Positions 9,510 to 18,726 of a DNA stretch of 64,000 nt are shown here, in pieces. A model generated the notes under the pieces. That model searched no databases. It saw nothing but the letters and a program-made list of their open reading frames with translations, and was not told where the DNA came from. Position 1 is the first letter of the stretch. Each line of letters starts with the position of its first letter. The stretch covers positions 132,149 through 196,148 of the forward strand of contig JAXGMN010000026.1 of assembly GCA_040768665.1 (NCBI GenBank), read 5' to 3'. The DNA comes from JABWBD01 sp040768665 (GTDB lineage: Bacteria; Planctomycetota; Planctomycetia; Pirellulales; Thermoguttaceae). Both the position numbers and the translations under genes were made by a program.

Positions 9510-10847
9510 TCATCCCTTGTGTTTCATACCGTTTGCCGTCGGGTTGGGGAGTCGGGTGATCATCAACCGGTCGATACGCAGCCCGTCCATGTCGACGACT
9601 TCGATGGCAATCGCGTGCCATACCGTGCGGTCGCCGACGACGGGGATCCGACCCAGCAACGATTGCACCAGACCGCCGACGGTCGTGACCTCCTGAGGAG
9701 CCGACGTTCGCAATTCAGGTAAATTGACCGTTTCCAGAAGGTCACCGATGCTGACCCCGCCGTCGACCAGCCAGCTCGAATCATTGCGTTGGACGATTTC
9801 CTGCTCCTCGTCGCGGCGGTGCTCGTCGTGGATCTCTCCAACGAGTTCTTCCAGGACGTCTTCCATCGTGACCAACCCTTCGGTGCCGCCATACTCATCG
9901 AGAATCACGGCCATCTGGGTCCGCTTCGTGTGGAAGAGTTCCAGGAGCTGATCGAGGTGGAGTGTTTCGGGCACCAGGGGCGCGGGCCGGAGCATCTTGC
10001 GGAGGTCGATCGGCCAGCCCATATGCAACTGTCGGAGAAGGTCCTTGTTGTAGATAAAGCCGAGGATGTTGTCCAAATCGCCCTGGTAGACCGGCACTCG
10101 CGAGAAACCCGACATCACCACCGCTCCCACGATCTCGTCGGGAGGCGTGTCGACATCGAGCGCATCGATTTCGACCCGCGGACGCATGATCTCTCGAACG
10201 GCTCGATCGCCCAACCGCAGCGCCTTGGTGGCGGCGCGGAGTTCCGCCGGGTCGAGCACGCCCTCTTCGCTGCCCGACTGGATCAGGTGCTCGATGTCTT
10301 CTACGGAAACCGACACCTCGGGCGCATCGCGGCTGCGAAGGATCGTCAGGACGGCATCCGTCGAGATACCCATCAGCCAGACGAAAGGCTTCGCGGCGAT
10401 CGACAGCCCATGCATCGGCCGGGCGACCAGCTTGGCAAGCCGTTCTGCGCCGCGAAGTGCAAGCCGCTTGGGAACCAGTTCACCGAACAACAGCGAAAGA
10501 AACGTGATTCCGAGCACCACGAGCCCTAGTGCGAGGCTCTCCGCGTAACCGGCCAGCGCCGGTATCGGCATTTCTTCGACGTGCTCGGCCAACGAGCGCA
10601 CCACGCGGGCGCCGCCGAATGCGGCGGCCAGGGTGCCGACGAGAGTGATGCCGACCTGCACCGTGGGAAGGAATCGGTTCGGATCGCGGGCAAGCTCCAG
10701 GGCGACGCGCGCCGCTCGGTCGCCCGCGTCGGCCTCCGGCTCCAGGCGGCTCCGGCGAGCCGTGAGGATGGCGATCTCCGCCGCGGCGAAAAAACCGTTG
10801 GCGAGAATCAGGGCGAAGATGATCAGGATTTCCCACTGGATCGACAT
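9510..10847 (-). CDS. CorC/HlyC-family (CNNM) membrane protein with CBS pair
   Basis: 445 residues in the standard order. A DUF21/CNNM membrane region covers about 1-190 with four hydrophobic segments. A CBS-domain pair covers about 210-335 (IMRPRVEIDALD, DEYGGTEGLVTMEDVLEELVG split across it). A CorC_HlyC transporter-associated domain covers about 350-435 (GGVSIGDLLE). Such proteins are implicated in magnesium/cobalt efflux or its control at the inner membrane; the older hemolysin label is not meaningful. It is convergent with galM. GAGAG lies upstream of the ATG. Confidence 0.9.
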   Translation of the reverse strand: MSIQWEILIIFALILANGFFAAAEIAILTARRSRLEPEADAGDRAARVALELARDPNRFLPTVQVGITLVGTLAAAFGGARVVRSLAEHVEEMPIPALAGYAESLALGLVVLGITFLSLLFGELVPKRLALRGAERLAKLVARPMHGLSIAAKPFVWLMGISTDAVLTILRSRDAPEVSVSVEDIEHLIQSGSEEGVLDPAELRAATKALRLGDRAVREIMRPRVEIDALDVDTPPDEIVGAVVMSGFSRVPVYQGDLDNILGFIYNKDLLRQLHMGWPIDLRKMLRPAPLVPETLHLDQLLELFHTKRTQMAVILDEYGGTEGLVTMEDVLEELVGEIHDEHRRDEEQEIVQRNDSSWLVDGGVSIGDLLETVNLPELRTSAPQEVTTVGGLVQSLLGRIPVVGDRTVWHAIAIEVVDMDGLRIDRLMITRLPNPTANGMKHKG

Positions 10848-10954
10848 GACGAAACCGCTCTCACTTCTCTTGCACGAGCTCCAGGACCGTGGCCATCCTC
10901 ACCAGCACCAAACGGTTTTTCCGGCTGTTGGCATTTACTTTCGCCCTGTCGCGA

Positions 10955-11131
10955 ATGCCCGCGGCTTGTCCGCGGGATGGTTACGTTCTCTGCTACATAC
11001 GCCACGATCGCCGCTAGCCCCTTGGGTTTCCCCCGGGGCGCAAACCCCGCCGCGGCCGAAACCAAGGGGTGCCACGCGGGGAGGTTCCTGTAGCGGCAAG
11101 CGTGAGCCTCCCGCGGGCAAGCCGCGGGCAT
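10955..11131. repeat. Nested inverted-repeat element
   Basis: The outer arms 10955-10977 and 11109-11131 are complementary at 22 of 23 positions (core cccgcggcttg). Inside them, ccccttgggtttc (11018-11030) pairs with gaaaccaagggg (11058-11069). It has no coding potential and could form a long hairpin. Its sequence differs from the other palindromes in the window. Confidence 0.75.
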
Positions 11132-11367
11132 CCGTTATAAAACCGTGCCGTCTCAAAACGGACACTTCCAGTCGAAAATACCGTTTGGTGCTAGTTCCAG
11201 AGCCATCCTCCACAATTCTCCGGCCATCCGAGCGTTCAGCGATTCGGGGGCTCGATCGTCCATCCATCCCCGAGAATGCAATCATAGTCCGATCGGGGCG
11301 GAGCCGCAATCGGGCAACACGGCTACGGAGCGCCGCGTTCGTCTTGGCGCGTGCCGTGCAGTCGGGT

Positions 11368-11457
11368 GATGAAAAAAGGGACTGGCTCCGCAAGACGTTG
11401 TATCTTCACTCCCATCGAGCTACGATTACTTGCGGTGCCTGTCACCTTTTTCATCAG
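11368..11457. repeat. REPIN-like palindrome, gggactgg/ccagtccc core family
   Basis: The arms 11368-11395 and 11430-11457 match at 24 of 28 positions after complementing. One arm has gggactggctcc; the other, complemented, has gtgacaggcacc, the same asymmetric core seen at 30295, 32797, 46901, 57122 and 58649. It lies just upstream of the decayed DapA-like sequence. Confidence 0.8.
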
Positions 11458-11494
11458 ACCAGTCGTGCGGCGTTTCATACTCTCAGTCATCGGC

Positions 11495-11790
11495 GCGCTA
11501 GAGCGAGAGGGCGCAGCCGTCCGCGAGCTGATCCGGACGGTTGTCCGAGTGCTTGGATTCAGCACCGCCGGTGCGCGTTCCGACAAAGTGATGGCGGCCG
11601 TAGGCGTGCAGGGGTTTGTCGTCTGTCCTCCTTGCGGGAAGGACCTGTCGCAGGACACGATCCGTGCGCAACTCGCCTCGACCCTCGAGCTTGATCTCCC
11701 CACGGCTCTCTACCAACTGCCGCAGGTGACGAGTAACGAGATGTCGCCCGAAACGGTCGGCTCGCTGGCAGCCGAGTACGGCAACGCCCC
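11495..11790 (+). pseudogene. Fragment of a DapA/N-acetylneuraminate-lyase family gene
   Basis: One forward frame reads GFVVCPP, LPTALYQLPQVTSNEMSPET and LAAEYGN in sequence. These line up in order with the DHDPS-family strings GALVVTP, LPVILYNVPGRTGVDLSPET and LAEHPN. No in-frame start with a normal N-terminus is present, because the region upstream is the 11368-11457 palindrome, and similarity stops right after YGN, before the catalytic Lys. Further downstream other frames hold short protein-like strings (for example DAKVAWKDVWIGA before a stop near 11990). I read this as a gene remnant; the intact paralogue is at 45890-46876. Confidence 0.5.
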
Positions 11791-12005
11791 AAGGCCATGG
11801 ACTTTCCTCCACCCCGACTGCACGCAGGATCGGCGGTTCCGGACGATTGCTTGCGCGGTGTCCACGACCTGCTGTCTCGATACAACGTGCTCCCCGCGCG
11901 CGGCTATCTTGACGCGCGGTAACGCAAGTTGCTTCCCGACGCGAAAGTCGCGTGGAAGGACGTCTGGATCGGGGCATGAATCAGGGCGGTCTTGTTCACG
12001 ATCGC

Positions 12006-13640
12006 CTAGTCTCCCCCTGCCGCCGACTGCTCGTCGCGCTCCCGATGGAAGTGCGTGTGCCGATTCCAGCGCACGTCATCTCGCTCCGGAAAGTCGGTGC
12101 GTACATGGCAGCCTCGCGACTCTTCCCGCTCCAGCGCGGCCCGAATCATGAGCCGGGCCACGCAGAGCATGTTCTGCAGTTCCCATCCGACGGGATCGTG
12201 GAACTGCAGGGCCAGCACGTAGCGACACCAATGCTCAATATTATCCATCGCTTCGTGCAGCCCGTCGGCGTTGCGCCGCACGCCCATGGCGCGCCACATG
12301 AGGCTCTTGAGGGAGTTATGGATATCGGTCAGATCGAGCCGCTCGCTGGAAAGGCGGGACCGGGGATTCTCCAGGGAAGGCGCCCGGAACGTGTCGTTGA
12401 CACGTGTGGCTTCGAGCGATGCGCCTTCGCCCGTGTGAGCACCGTAGACCACTGCTTCGAGCAGACTATTGGAAGCCAGGCGGTTCGCTCCGTGCAGCCC
12501 GCTGGACGTGACTTCGCCGGCCGCCCAAAGGCCCGGCAGCGTCGTGCGGCCTTCCAGATCAACGGTGACGCCTCCCATCATGTAGTGCGCGCCGGGCCGA
12601 ACGGGGATCCGGTCCTTGGTGATGTCCAGGTCGAACTTTTCGCAGATCGCCGCGATGCCGGGGAAACGGGCGCGGACCAATTCGGCGTCGAGGTGAGTGA
12701 GATCCAGGTAGACGTTGGGATGACGGGTCTTTTCCATCTGGCTGACGATCGACCAGCTCACCACGTCGCGCGGCGCCAGTTCGGCCCGCTGGTCGTAGTC
12801 GGGCATGAAGCGGTGGCCGTGGCGGTCGACCAGGTGCGCGCCCTCGCCGCGCATTGCCTCGGTGATCAGGTGGCGGCTGCTGCCGGCGATATAGAGGACC
12901 GTGGGATGGAACTGCATGAATTCCATGTCGCGCAGCTCGGCGCCGGCCCGGTAAGCCATGGCCATGCCGTCGCCGGTGGCCACGTCGGGATTCGTCGTTT
13001 CGCGGTAGATCCGGCCGACGCCGCCCGTCGCCAGGATCGTCTGCTTCGCCCAAACGAGCGTCTTGCCGTGGCGTTCGTTCCAGACGATCGCGCCGCGGCA
13101 GACGCCGTCGTGGGTTGACAGATCGATCGAAAAGGTGTTTTCCCAAACGGAAATGTTGCCGGCCTTTTGCATCCGTTCCACAATAGCCCGCATGATCTCG
13201 CGTCCGGTGGCATCGCCGTTGGCGTGTGCGACCCGCTCGCGGCCGTGGCCTCCTTCGCGTCCCAGCGCCAGCGCACCGTCGACCTGGTCGAACTCGGTAC
13301 CCCATTCCACCAGCTCGCGCACACGCGAGGGGCCTTCCCGTACTACGTGCTGGACCACGTCGTAATCGCACAGCGGCCCACCGGCCACCATCGTATCGCT
13401 CACGTGGTCCTCGAAACGGTCGCCCGGCCCCAGTACCGCCGCGATTCCGCCCTGGGCGTACACGCTGTTCGACTGTTCCAAGTCGCTCTTGGTGATGACG
13501 AGCGTGGAAAGCCGCTTGTCGACACCTAGTGCCGCTCGGAAACCCGCCAACCCCCCGCCGAGGATGAGCACGTCGGTGAAAAAGTGCGGGACTCGCTTGG
13601 GATGAAACGGAACAAGGTAGCGCGGAACCAAGGCGTGCAT
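12006..13640 (-). CDS. nadB: L-aspartate oxidase
   Basis: 544-residue flavoprotein that oxidises L-aspartate to iminoaspartate, the first step of de novo NAD synthesis. DVLILGGGLAGFRAA (FAD-binding, Gly loop 28-33), NSVYAQGGIAAVLGPGD, the substrate loop RTTLPGLWAAGEVTSSGLHG and ANRLASNSLLEAVVYG are all recognisable, and length is normal for NadB. Homology to succinate dehydrogenase flavoprotein is expected, but the QGGIAAV and SNSLLE segments favour NadB. nadA and nadC are not nearby. It is divergent from the MFS-PlsC gene. Confidence 0.92.
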   Translation of the reverse strand: MHALVPRYLVPFHPKRVPHFFTDVLILGGGLAGFRAALGVDKRLSTLVITKSDLEQSNSVYAQGGIAAVLGPGDRFEDHVSDTMVAGGPLCDYDVVQHVVREGPSRVRELVEWGTEFDQVDGALALGREGGHGRERVAHANGDATGREIMRAIVERMQKAGNISVWENTFSIDLSTHDGVCRGAIVWNERHGKTLVWAKQTILATGGVGRIYRETTNPDVATGDGMAMAYRAGAELRDMEFMQFHPTVLYIAGSSRHLITEAMRGEGAHLVDRHGHRFMPDYDQRAELAPRDVVSWSIVSQMEKTRHPNVYLDLTHLDAELVRARFPGIAAICEKFDLDITKDRIPVRPGAHYMMGGVTVDLEGRTTLPGLWAAGEVTSSGLHGANRLASNSLLEAVVYGAHTGEGASLEATRVNDTFRAPSLENPRSRLSSERLDLTDIHNSLKSLMWRAMGVRRNADGLHEAMDNIEHWCRYVLALQFHDPVGWELQNMLCVARLMIRAALEREESRGCHVRTDFPERDDVRWNRHTHFHRERDEQSAAGGD

Positions 13641-14050
13641 GGTCGGGGGGAGGTTGGTTAGAGTCGCTGGCAGGAGAATAAGGCGGCTGCGGGAAATGGA
13701 GAAGCCTACGTGCGGGCGTTGTCAGCGCATTATTGTAGTTCGTGAACGGGACGAAGCATAGCTGCTAGCTACGCCTGGGGGGATTGCCCCACGAGATCCG
13801 CTTTCCGCGTCGCTTCGGTAACGGCGACACCGAGTTTCGAAAACGCCGGCTGACCGGGCACCCCCACCCGGGCTGCCTAGCCGCTCGAATCCACCTTGAC
13901 CCAACTGCTTCGCCAGGGAGAATTGGGCACTTCTGGTCCGCAGTTCCGCCAGGGCGATCCTTCGGCGCACGGGTGATTGCTGCAATTCCCTTTCAAATCC
14001 GCCCCGTCCTTATCGGGTCGCATTTCGCTCCCTCGCATAATCGCATTCTT
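13641..14050. other. Divergent intergenic region, nadB to MFS-PlsC
   Basis: About 410 bases between two divergent start codons. The open frame of the downstream gene extends back to 13784, but that part is Arg/Pro/His-rich and lacks a signal or transmembrane pattern, so I treat it as non-coding leader. I identified no repeat or clear promoter motif. Confidence 0.5.
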
Positions 14051-16132
14051 ATGAGTTCCTCAAACGCCACCGGGGACGCCTCGTCCACCAATCGCTCCGA
14101 CCTCTCCGGCCAGTTCACCCGTGTGCCGGAGACCCTGCGTCCGCCCGAGCGGGAAGAGCCGCTGGCCGGTGTGCTTTCCGGGAGCTTCCTCGGCTTGCTG
14201 GCCACACAGTTCCTGGGGGCAATGAACGATAACATCTTTCGCTGGCTGGCAGTCTGGATCAGCAAGGATCTGGTGGCGCCGCAGCACCAGGAGGCAGCCA
14301 AGTCGGCCGGCCTGGCGATGCTCGTGCTGCCGTTCATCCTGCTGGTTGCACCAGCCGGGTACCTGGCCGACCGCTTCAGCAAGCGAACGGTCATCGTCGC
14401 CTGCAAGCTGGCCGAGGTCGTGATCATGGCCCTGGGCGTGGCGGCAATCCTTTCGGGCAATATCTATGTGCTGTTCGCCGTGGTCTTCGTGATGGGATCG
14501 CAGAGTGCGATTTTCGGCCCGTCCAAGTACGGCGCCATCCCCGCACTGGTCCGCGCGGACCACATCTCGACGGCCAACGGCTTGATCGGCATGACCACGG
14601 TGGTCGCAATCGTCATGGGCACGCTCACCGCCGGCTACGTGTATGCCGCCACCCAACCACTCGGCCGGGAAAATTGGTGGCTCACGGCCGCCGTGCTGTG
14701 CGGGGTGGCCGGAGTCGGCCTGGCCACGAGTCTGCTCATCGGGCAAGTTCCCCTCGCCAATCGCAACCGGCGATTCCCGATCAATTGGGCAGCCCAGACC
14801 TATCGCGACGTCGCCGCGCTGGTCTCCCATCGTCCGCTGCTGCTGGCCGCGGTCGCGACCGGGCTGTTCTGGTCGGTTGCCGCACTGTGCCAGGTCAACG
14901 TGGATCTGTTCGCCGACCAGCACCTCCACGTTGGCCCTGAAGAGGTCGGACCGCTCTTGGCCGTCCTCTCCATTGGTGTCGGACTGGGCAATGTGTTGGC
15001 CGGATGGTGGTCGGCGGGCAAAATCGAGTTGGGGCTTGTGCCGTTCGGGGCGGTGGGGATCGCGTTATCGTGCATGCTGCTGTCGTTCGTGCCGGGCGGA
15101 ACCGGCAACGTTTGGTCGGCCGGGTACCTGTCCAGCGGCGTGCTGCTGTTCGCCTTCGGCGTGGCTGCCGGGCTGTACAGCGTTCCCTTGCTGGCATTCT
15201 TGCAGTATCGCAGCCCCGAGCAGTCGCGCGGAGCGATCCTCGCGGCGAGCAATTTCCTGACCTTCTCCGGCATGCTGGCTGCCTCGGGCCTCTTCTGGCT
15301 GCTCAGCAGTCCACTGGCGATTGCCGGCCGGGGCATCTTCTTGCTGACGGGCCTGGCGATGCTGCCGGCCGCCGCGGTCATCGCCTGGTATGTGGTGACC
15401 CCAACCGTGCGCGTGCTCGTGCGGTTGTTCGTGCGACTGTTCTATCGCGTGCAGGTCGTCGGGCTGGACAACTTGCCCGAGACCGGCGGGGCACTGCTGG
15501 TGCCGAACCACGTAAGCTGGATCGACGGCGTGCTCCTCCTCCTGGTGTCGCCGAGACCCGTGCGGATGGTGGCCGACAGCCAGTACGTCGGCGGACGGTT
15601 GGCCGGCCGGCTCGCTCGCGACCTGGGCGTGATTCCGATCACCCCGGGGAAACGTTCCATGTTGGCTGCCATCGACGCTGCTCGCGACGCGTTGCGCGGC
15701 GGAGAACTCGTCTGCGTCTTCGCCGAGGGAAAGCTCACTCGCACCGGCGAAATCGGGCGATTCCGCCCCGGCGTCCTATCGATCCTCAAAAGCACCGAAG
15801 CGCCGGTGATTCCCATCCACCTCGGCGGGCTCTGGGGAAGCGTGTTCAGCTACGAGCGGGGCCGACTCTTCTGGAAATGGCCTCGGCGCCTGCCCTATCC
15901 GGTTTCGATCCGCATCGGCCAACCGATTCCCCAGCCGACCGATCCGCAACAGGTCCGGCTCGCTGTTCAGCAACTGGGCGTTGAGACCATGAACCAAACG
16001 GCGGATGCTCAACGGATTTCGCCTCGGGCCTCGGTCAAGAGCTGCCAAGGAGAGTCGTCTAGGGATAACGGCGCTACGCGGCGGTCTGCGCTCGCACCAG
16101 GACAAAGTAGGCCAGCAGGACGACCGCCATGA
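14051..16132 (+). CDS. MFS lysophospholipid-transporter/PlsC acyltransferase fusion, lacking ligase domain
   Basis: From the ATG at 14051 this is 693 residues. Residues about 35-430 are an LplT-like MFS transporter (GAMNDNIFRW, PAGYLADRFSKR, FGPSKYGAIPAL). Residues about 455-650 are a PlsC-type acyltransferase with NHVSWID (about 486-492, catalytic HxxxxD) and FAEGKLTRTGE. In Aas proteins this pair is followed by an acyl-ACP synthetase domain. Here similarity stops near VQQLGVETMNQ and the last ~35 residues are low-complexity, ending 59 bases inside the convergent NCS2 gene. It probably remodels phospholipids by importing and re-acylating lysolipids at the inner membrane. It may be a 3'-truncated Aas. 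Confidence 0.85.
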   Translation: MSSSNATGDASSTNRSDLSGQFTRVPETLRPPEREEPLAGVLSGSFLGLLATQFLGAMNDNIFRWLAVWISKDLVAPQHQEAAKSAGLAMLVLPFILLVAPAGYLADRFSKRTVIVACKLAEVVIMALGVAAILSGNIYVLFAVVFVMGSQSAIFGPSKYGAIPALVRADHISTANGLIGMTTVVAIVMGTLTAGYVYAATQPLGRENWWLTAAVLCGVAGVGLATSLLIGQVPLANRNRRFPINWAAQTYRDVAALVSHRPLLLAAVATGLFWSVAALCQVNVDLFADQHLHVGPEEVGPLLAVLSIGVGLGNVLAGWWSAGKIELGLVPFGAVGIALSCMLLSFVPGGTGNVWSAGYLSSGVLLFAFGVAAGLYSVPLLAFLQYRSPEQSRGAILAASNFLTFSGMLAASGLFWLLSSPLAIAGRGIFLLTGLAMLPAAAVIAWYVVTPTVRVLVRLFVRLFYRVQVVGLDNLPETGGALLVPNHVSWIDGVLLLLVSPRPVRMVADSQYVGGRLAGRLARDLGVIPITPGKRSMLAAIDAARDALRGGELVCVFAEGKLTRTGEIGRFRPGVLSILKSTEAPVIPIHLGGLWGSVFSYERGRLFWKWPRRLPYPVSIRIGQPIPQPTDPQQVRLAVQQLGVETMNQTADAQRISPRASVKSCQGESSRDNGATRRSALAPGQSRPAGRPP

Positions 16133-17513
16133 CGTACATAAGCCACTTCACCTCCCTGCCCTGGCCGGCCAGCAGCTTGACGATCGGATATGTGATGAAC
16201 CCGAGCGCCAGCCCATCGGCGATCGAATAGCTCAAGGGAATGCCGATCATCACGAGAAAGGCCGGCATCGATTCGGCGTAGTTGGCCCAGTCGATCTTGA
16301 GCACATTGCGGATCATCATCGAGCCGACGATGAACAGGGCCGGGGCGGTGATCGGCGGATAGCTGCCAACCATCGCGATCAGCGGGCTGAAGAACAGCGC
16401 CATCAGAAACAAGATGGCCACGACCACCGCCGTGAGCCCGGTTCGCCCGCCCTGCTCGACTCCAGCCGCACTTTCGATGAAGCTCGTGACCGTGCTGGTG
16501 CCTAAGGCCGCGCCGGCGACGGTGCCAATGGCGTCGGAAGTAAGCGCTTGCCGTGCGCGGGGCAGCTTGCCGTCCTGGATGAGCCCCGCCTGCTCGCTGA
16601 CACCGATCAGCGTTCCGAGCGTGTCGAAAAGATCCATGAACAGGAAGATGATGATGAACGGCGCCATCGTCCAGGTGAGGGCAAGGCGGAGATCCATTTT
16701 CATGAGCGTCGGGGCCGGCGACGGGGGCGTCGAAAAGACCGAATCGGCAACGGCGAAGTTCTTCAACAACCCCGACTCGGTCACGACTTTCGCCGACGCC
16801 AACGCCGGAGGAAGGAAGGGCATGCTCGACTTGAGAACCAGGGCCAGCACCGTCGCAGCCAGAATGCCCCAGACGATCGCGCCCCGAACGCCCCGGGCGT
16901 GCAGACCGGCGGTGACCAAGAGGCCGAGGAAGAACACGATCAGGTCGGGCGACCCGAAAGCCGTGTTGAGGCGGAAACCGTTGGCATCGGCCAGCACGAG
17001 CGTGGCGTTGCGCAGGCCGATCAGCGCGATAAACAGGCCGATGCCGATGGCGATCCCGTTGCGCATGCTGGGACTGATCGCATCCATGAGCATCTCGCGC
17101 ACACCGAAGAGCGAGAGTGCCAGAAAGAGTATTCCGGAGATGAAAACCACGCCCAGGCCGATCTGCCAGGGGCTCGTCTCGCCGGGCGCCGCCGCTTGGC
17201 TCGCGATCATCGCCGAAGCGGCTGGGAGAACCGAAAAGACGAAAAAAAAGTTCTCGCCCATCCCCGGGGCCTGCGCGATCGGATAGCGGCCGTAGAGCCC
17301 CATGATCATCGTCGCCAGCGCGGCGGCCAGGCAGGTGGCCGTCGTGACGGCCCCGAAGTCCATCCCGGTCTCGAATCCGAACATCGAACCCGACAGGACC
17401 GCCGGCTGGACGAAGATGATATAGGCCATCGTCAGGAAGGTCGTCAGGCCGGCGAGCAATTCGGTGCGGAGATTCGTACTGTTCTGGGACAATGCGAAGA
17501 AGCGATCGAGCAT
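16074..17513 (-). CDS. NCS2-family purine permease (AzgA-like)
   Basis: About 479 residues from the ATG at 17513, which has AGGAGA eight bases upstream; the frame itself extends to 17594. There are twelve or more hydrophobic segments. The family motifs TELLAGLTTFLTMAYI near the N-terminus, APGMGENFFF and GLTAVVVAILFL place it in the NCS2/AzgA hypoxanthine-guanine transporter branch. DLFDTLGTLIGVSEQAG is the conserved mid-protein helix. The last codons overlap the convergent MFS-PlsC gene by 59 bases. Confidence 0.9.
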   Translation of the reverse strand: MLDRFFALSQNSTNLRTELLAGLTTFLTMAYIIFVQPAVLSGSMFGFETGMDFGAVTTATCLAAALATMIMGLYGRYPIAQAPGMGENFFFVFSVLPAASAMIASQAAAPGETSPWQIGLGVVFISGILFLALSLFGVREMLMDAISPSMRNGIAIGIGLFIALIGLRNATLVLADANGFRLNTAFGSPDLIVFFLGLLVTAGLHARGVRGAIVWGILAATVLALVLKSSMPFLPPALASAKVVTESGLLKNFAVADSVFSTPPSPAPTLMKMDLRLALTWTMAPFIIIFLFMDLFDTLGTLIGVSEQAGLIQDGKLPRARQALTSDAIGTVAGAALGTSTVTSFIESAAGVEQGGRTGLTAVVVAILFLMALFFSPLIAMVGSYPPITAPALFIVGSMMIRNVLKIDWANYAESMPAFLVMIGIPLSYSIADGLALGFITYPIVKLLAGQGREVKWLMYVMAVVLLAYFVLVRAQTAA

Positions 17514-17677
17514 CGCACAGGTCTCCTGTTGCAGACGGCCCATAGGACGTAGCCGGCGGACCGAGCGGGCGGTTTGCAGTCCGTTCCGAGGCATTCAGGC
17601 GGAGTAGTTCACGATGGCAACAGCCGCGGTGGTTTGGCGTTGCCGCGAGACGCTCCGTGAGTAAAATACACCATCTC

Positions 17678-18580
17678 ATGAGTTACGATAAGCCATATCA
17701 CGACTCGGCACTGGGCGGCGAAGACCGCTGGGAGTCGGGTACGTTCGGTGTCCCGACAGTCGTCGCGGAGCCCCCGGAAGAAGAGGCGGCGACCCCCCGT
17801 GTCCGGCGGCGGATCGTCTTGCCGGCGGTGCTTTTTCTCGCCACGTGCTTGAGCACGTTCCTGGTGGGCGGGTGGCTCTATGCCGTGTCGGTCATGACAA
17901 TCCTCGTCTGCCATGAAATGGGACATTTTCTGCAGGCCCGCAGGTACGGCGTACCGGCAAGCCTGCCGTTCTTCCTGCCGATGCCGATCTCGCCGATCGG
18001 CACGTTCGGGGCCGTGATCGGGATGGATTCACGGGTCGGCGATCGCAAGGCGCTGTTCGACATTGGTATCAGCGGGCCCCTGGCAGGGCTGGTGCCGACG
18101 ATCTTCTTCTGCGTGATCGGAATGCAGCGGGCGCAGGTCGACGTGGTGCAGAGCGGCCACATGCAGTTCGGGGAGCCCTTGCTTTTTCAGTTTCTGGCCT
18201 GGCTGCGATTCGGGCCGCTTCCGGAAGGATATGCCGTCTACATCGGGCCGATGGCGATGGCGGGGTGGGTCGGGCTGCTGATCACCTCGTTGAATCTCTT
18301 TCCGATCGGGCAACTCGACGGCGGCCATATCTTGTACGGCCTTCTACGCCGCAAGGCGCATTCCGTGGCGACGTTCATCCTCTTCGCCGCGTTGGCTGCG
18401 ATTCTTTGGTTTCAACTCTACCACTGGGCGCTCATGCTTTCGCTCATCTTTCTGATGGGACCCAAGCATCCGCCGACGACGAATGACGAGATCCCGCTGG
18501 GTACGGCGCGGATCGTGCTCGGTTGGGCGACGTTGGCTTTCATCTTCATCGGCTTCACGCCGACGCCGATTGACTTCTGA
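17678..18580 (+). CDS. Site-2-protease-family (M50) membrane metalloprotease
   Basis: 300 residues from ATG 17678; a GTG at 17657 would add seven. CHEMGH (79-83 for HEMGH) is the zinc-binding HExxH-type motif, and NLFPIGQLDGGH (about 206-217) supplies the third ligand Asp. Six or so hydrophobic segments surround them. The insert between motifs, MPISPIGTFGAVIGM, is typical of the short Rip1/S2P-like group without PDZ domain. M50 enzymes cut transmembrane substrates, often anti-sigma factors; no partner is encoded nearby. It is divergent from the NCS2 permease. Confidence 0.9.
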   Translation: MSYDKPYHDSALGGEDRWESGTFGVPTVVAEPPEEEAATPRVRRRIVLPAVLFLATCLSTFLVGGWLYAVSVMTILVCHEMGHFLQARRYGVPASLPFFLPMPISPIGTFGAVIGMDSRVGDRKALFDIGISGPLAGLVPTIFFCVIGMQRAQVDVVQSGHMQFGEPLLFQFLAWLRFGPLPEGYAVYIGPMAMAGWVGLLITSLNLFPIGQLDGGHILYGLLRRKAHSVATFILFAALAAILWFQLYHWALMLSLIFLMGPKHPPTTNDEIPLGTARIVLGWATLAFIFIGFTPTPIDF

Positions 18581-18631
18581 GGCAGCTTCCGCTTGCCCTT
18601 TCGGTTTTCCGTGGCGGTTTCTCCGCCGGGG

Positions 18632-18707
18632 CGTAACCGTTCACGCCCATGGAAGAGAGGCGGACAGGTCCATGTTTTCGGCCAGGGTTCCCATTGCCAG
18701 AATCCCC
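18632..18707. repeat. Degenerate half-copy of the gtaaccgttcac element
   Basis: gtaaccgttcacg (18632-18644) and cggacaggtccatgttttcggcca (from 18661, given here as two motifs: cggacaggtcc and atgttttcggcca) match one end of the elements at 46901 and 58649. The opposite arm is absent. It lies in the 146 bases between the convergent M50 and ceramidase-like genes. Confidence 0.65.
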
Positions 18708-18726
18708 TGGTTATGTGCGAAGTCGG

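Larger units (their letters stand above)
10848..12005. other. Intergenic region of about 1.16 kb, no intact gene
   Basis: Between the CorC-like gene start and the nadB stop I see no complete gene. The stretch holds two inverted-repeat elements (10955-11131, 11368-11457) and a DapA-family remnant. A forward open frame at 11351-12151 runs through the remnant into nadB antisense and is not a credible gene as a whole. Confidence 0.6.

Noticed and set aside
11351..12151. 266-codon plus-strand frame as an intact gene
   Set aside because: Only residues about 50-145 resemble a family (DapA-like); the front is a palindrome and the end is nadB antisense, so I list a pseudogene.
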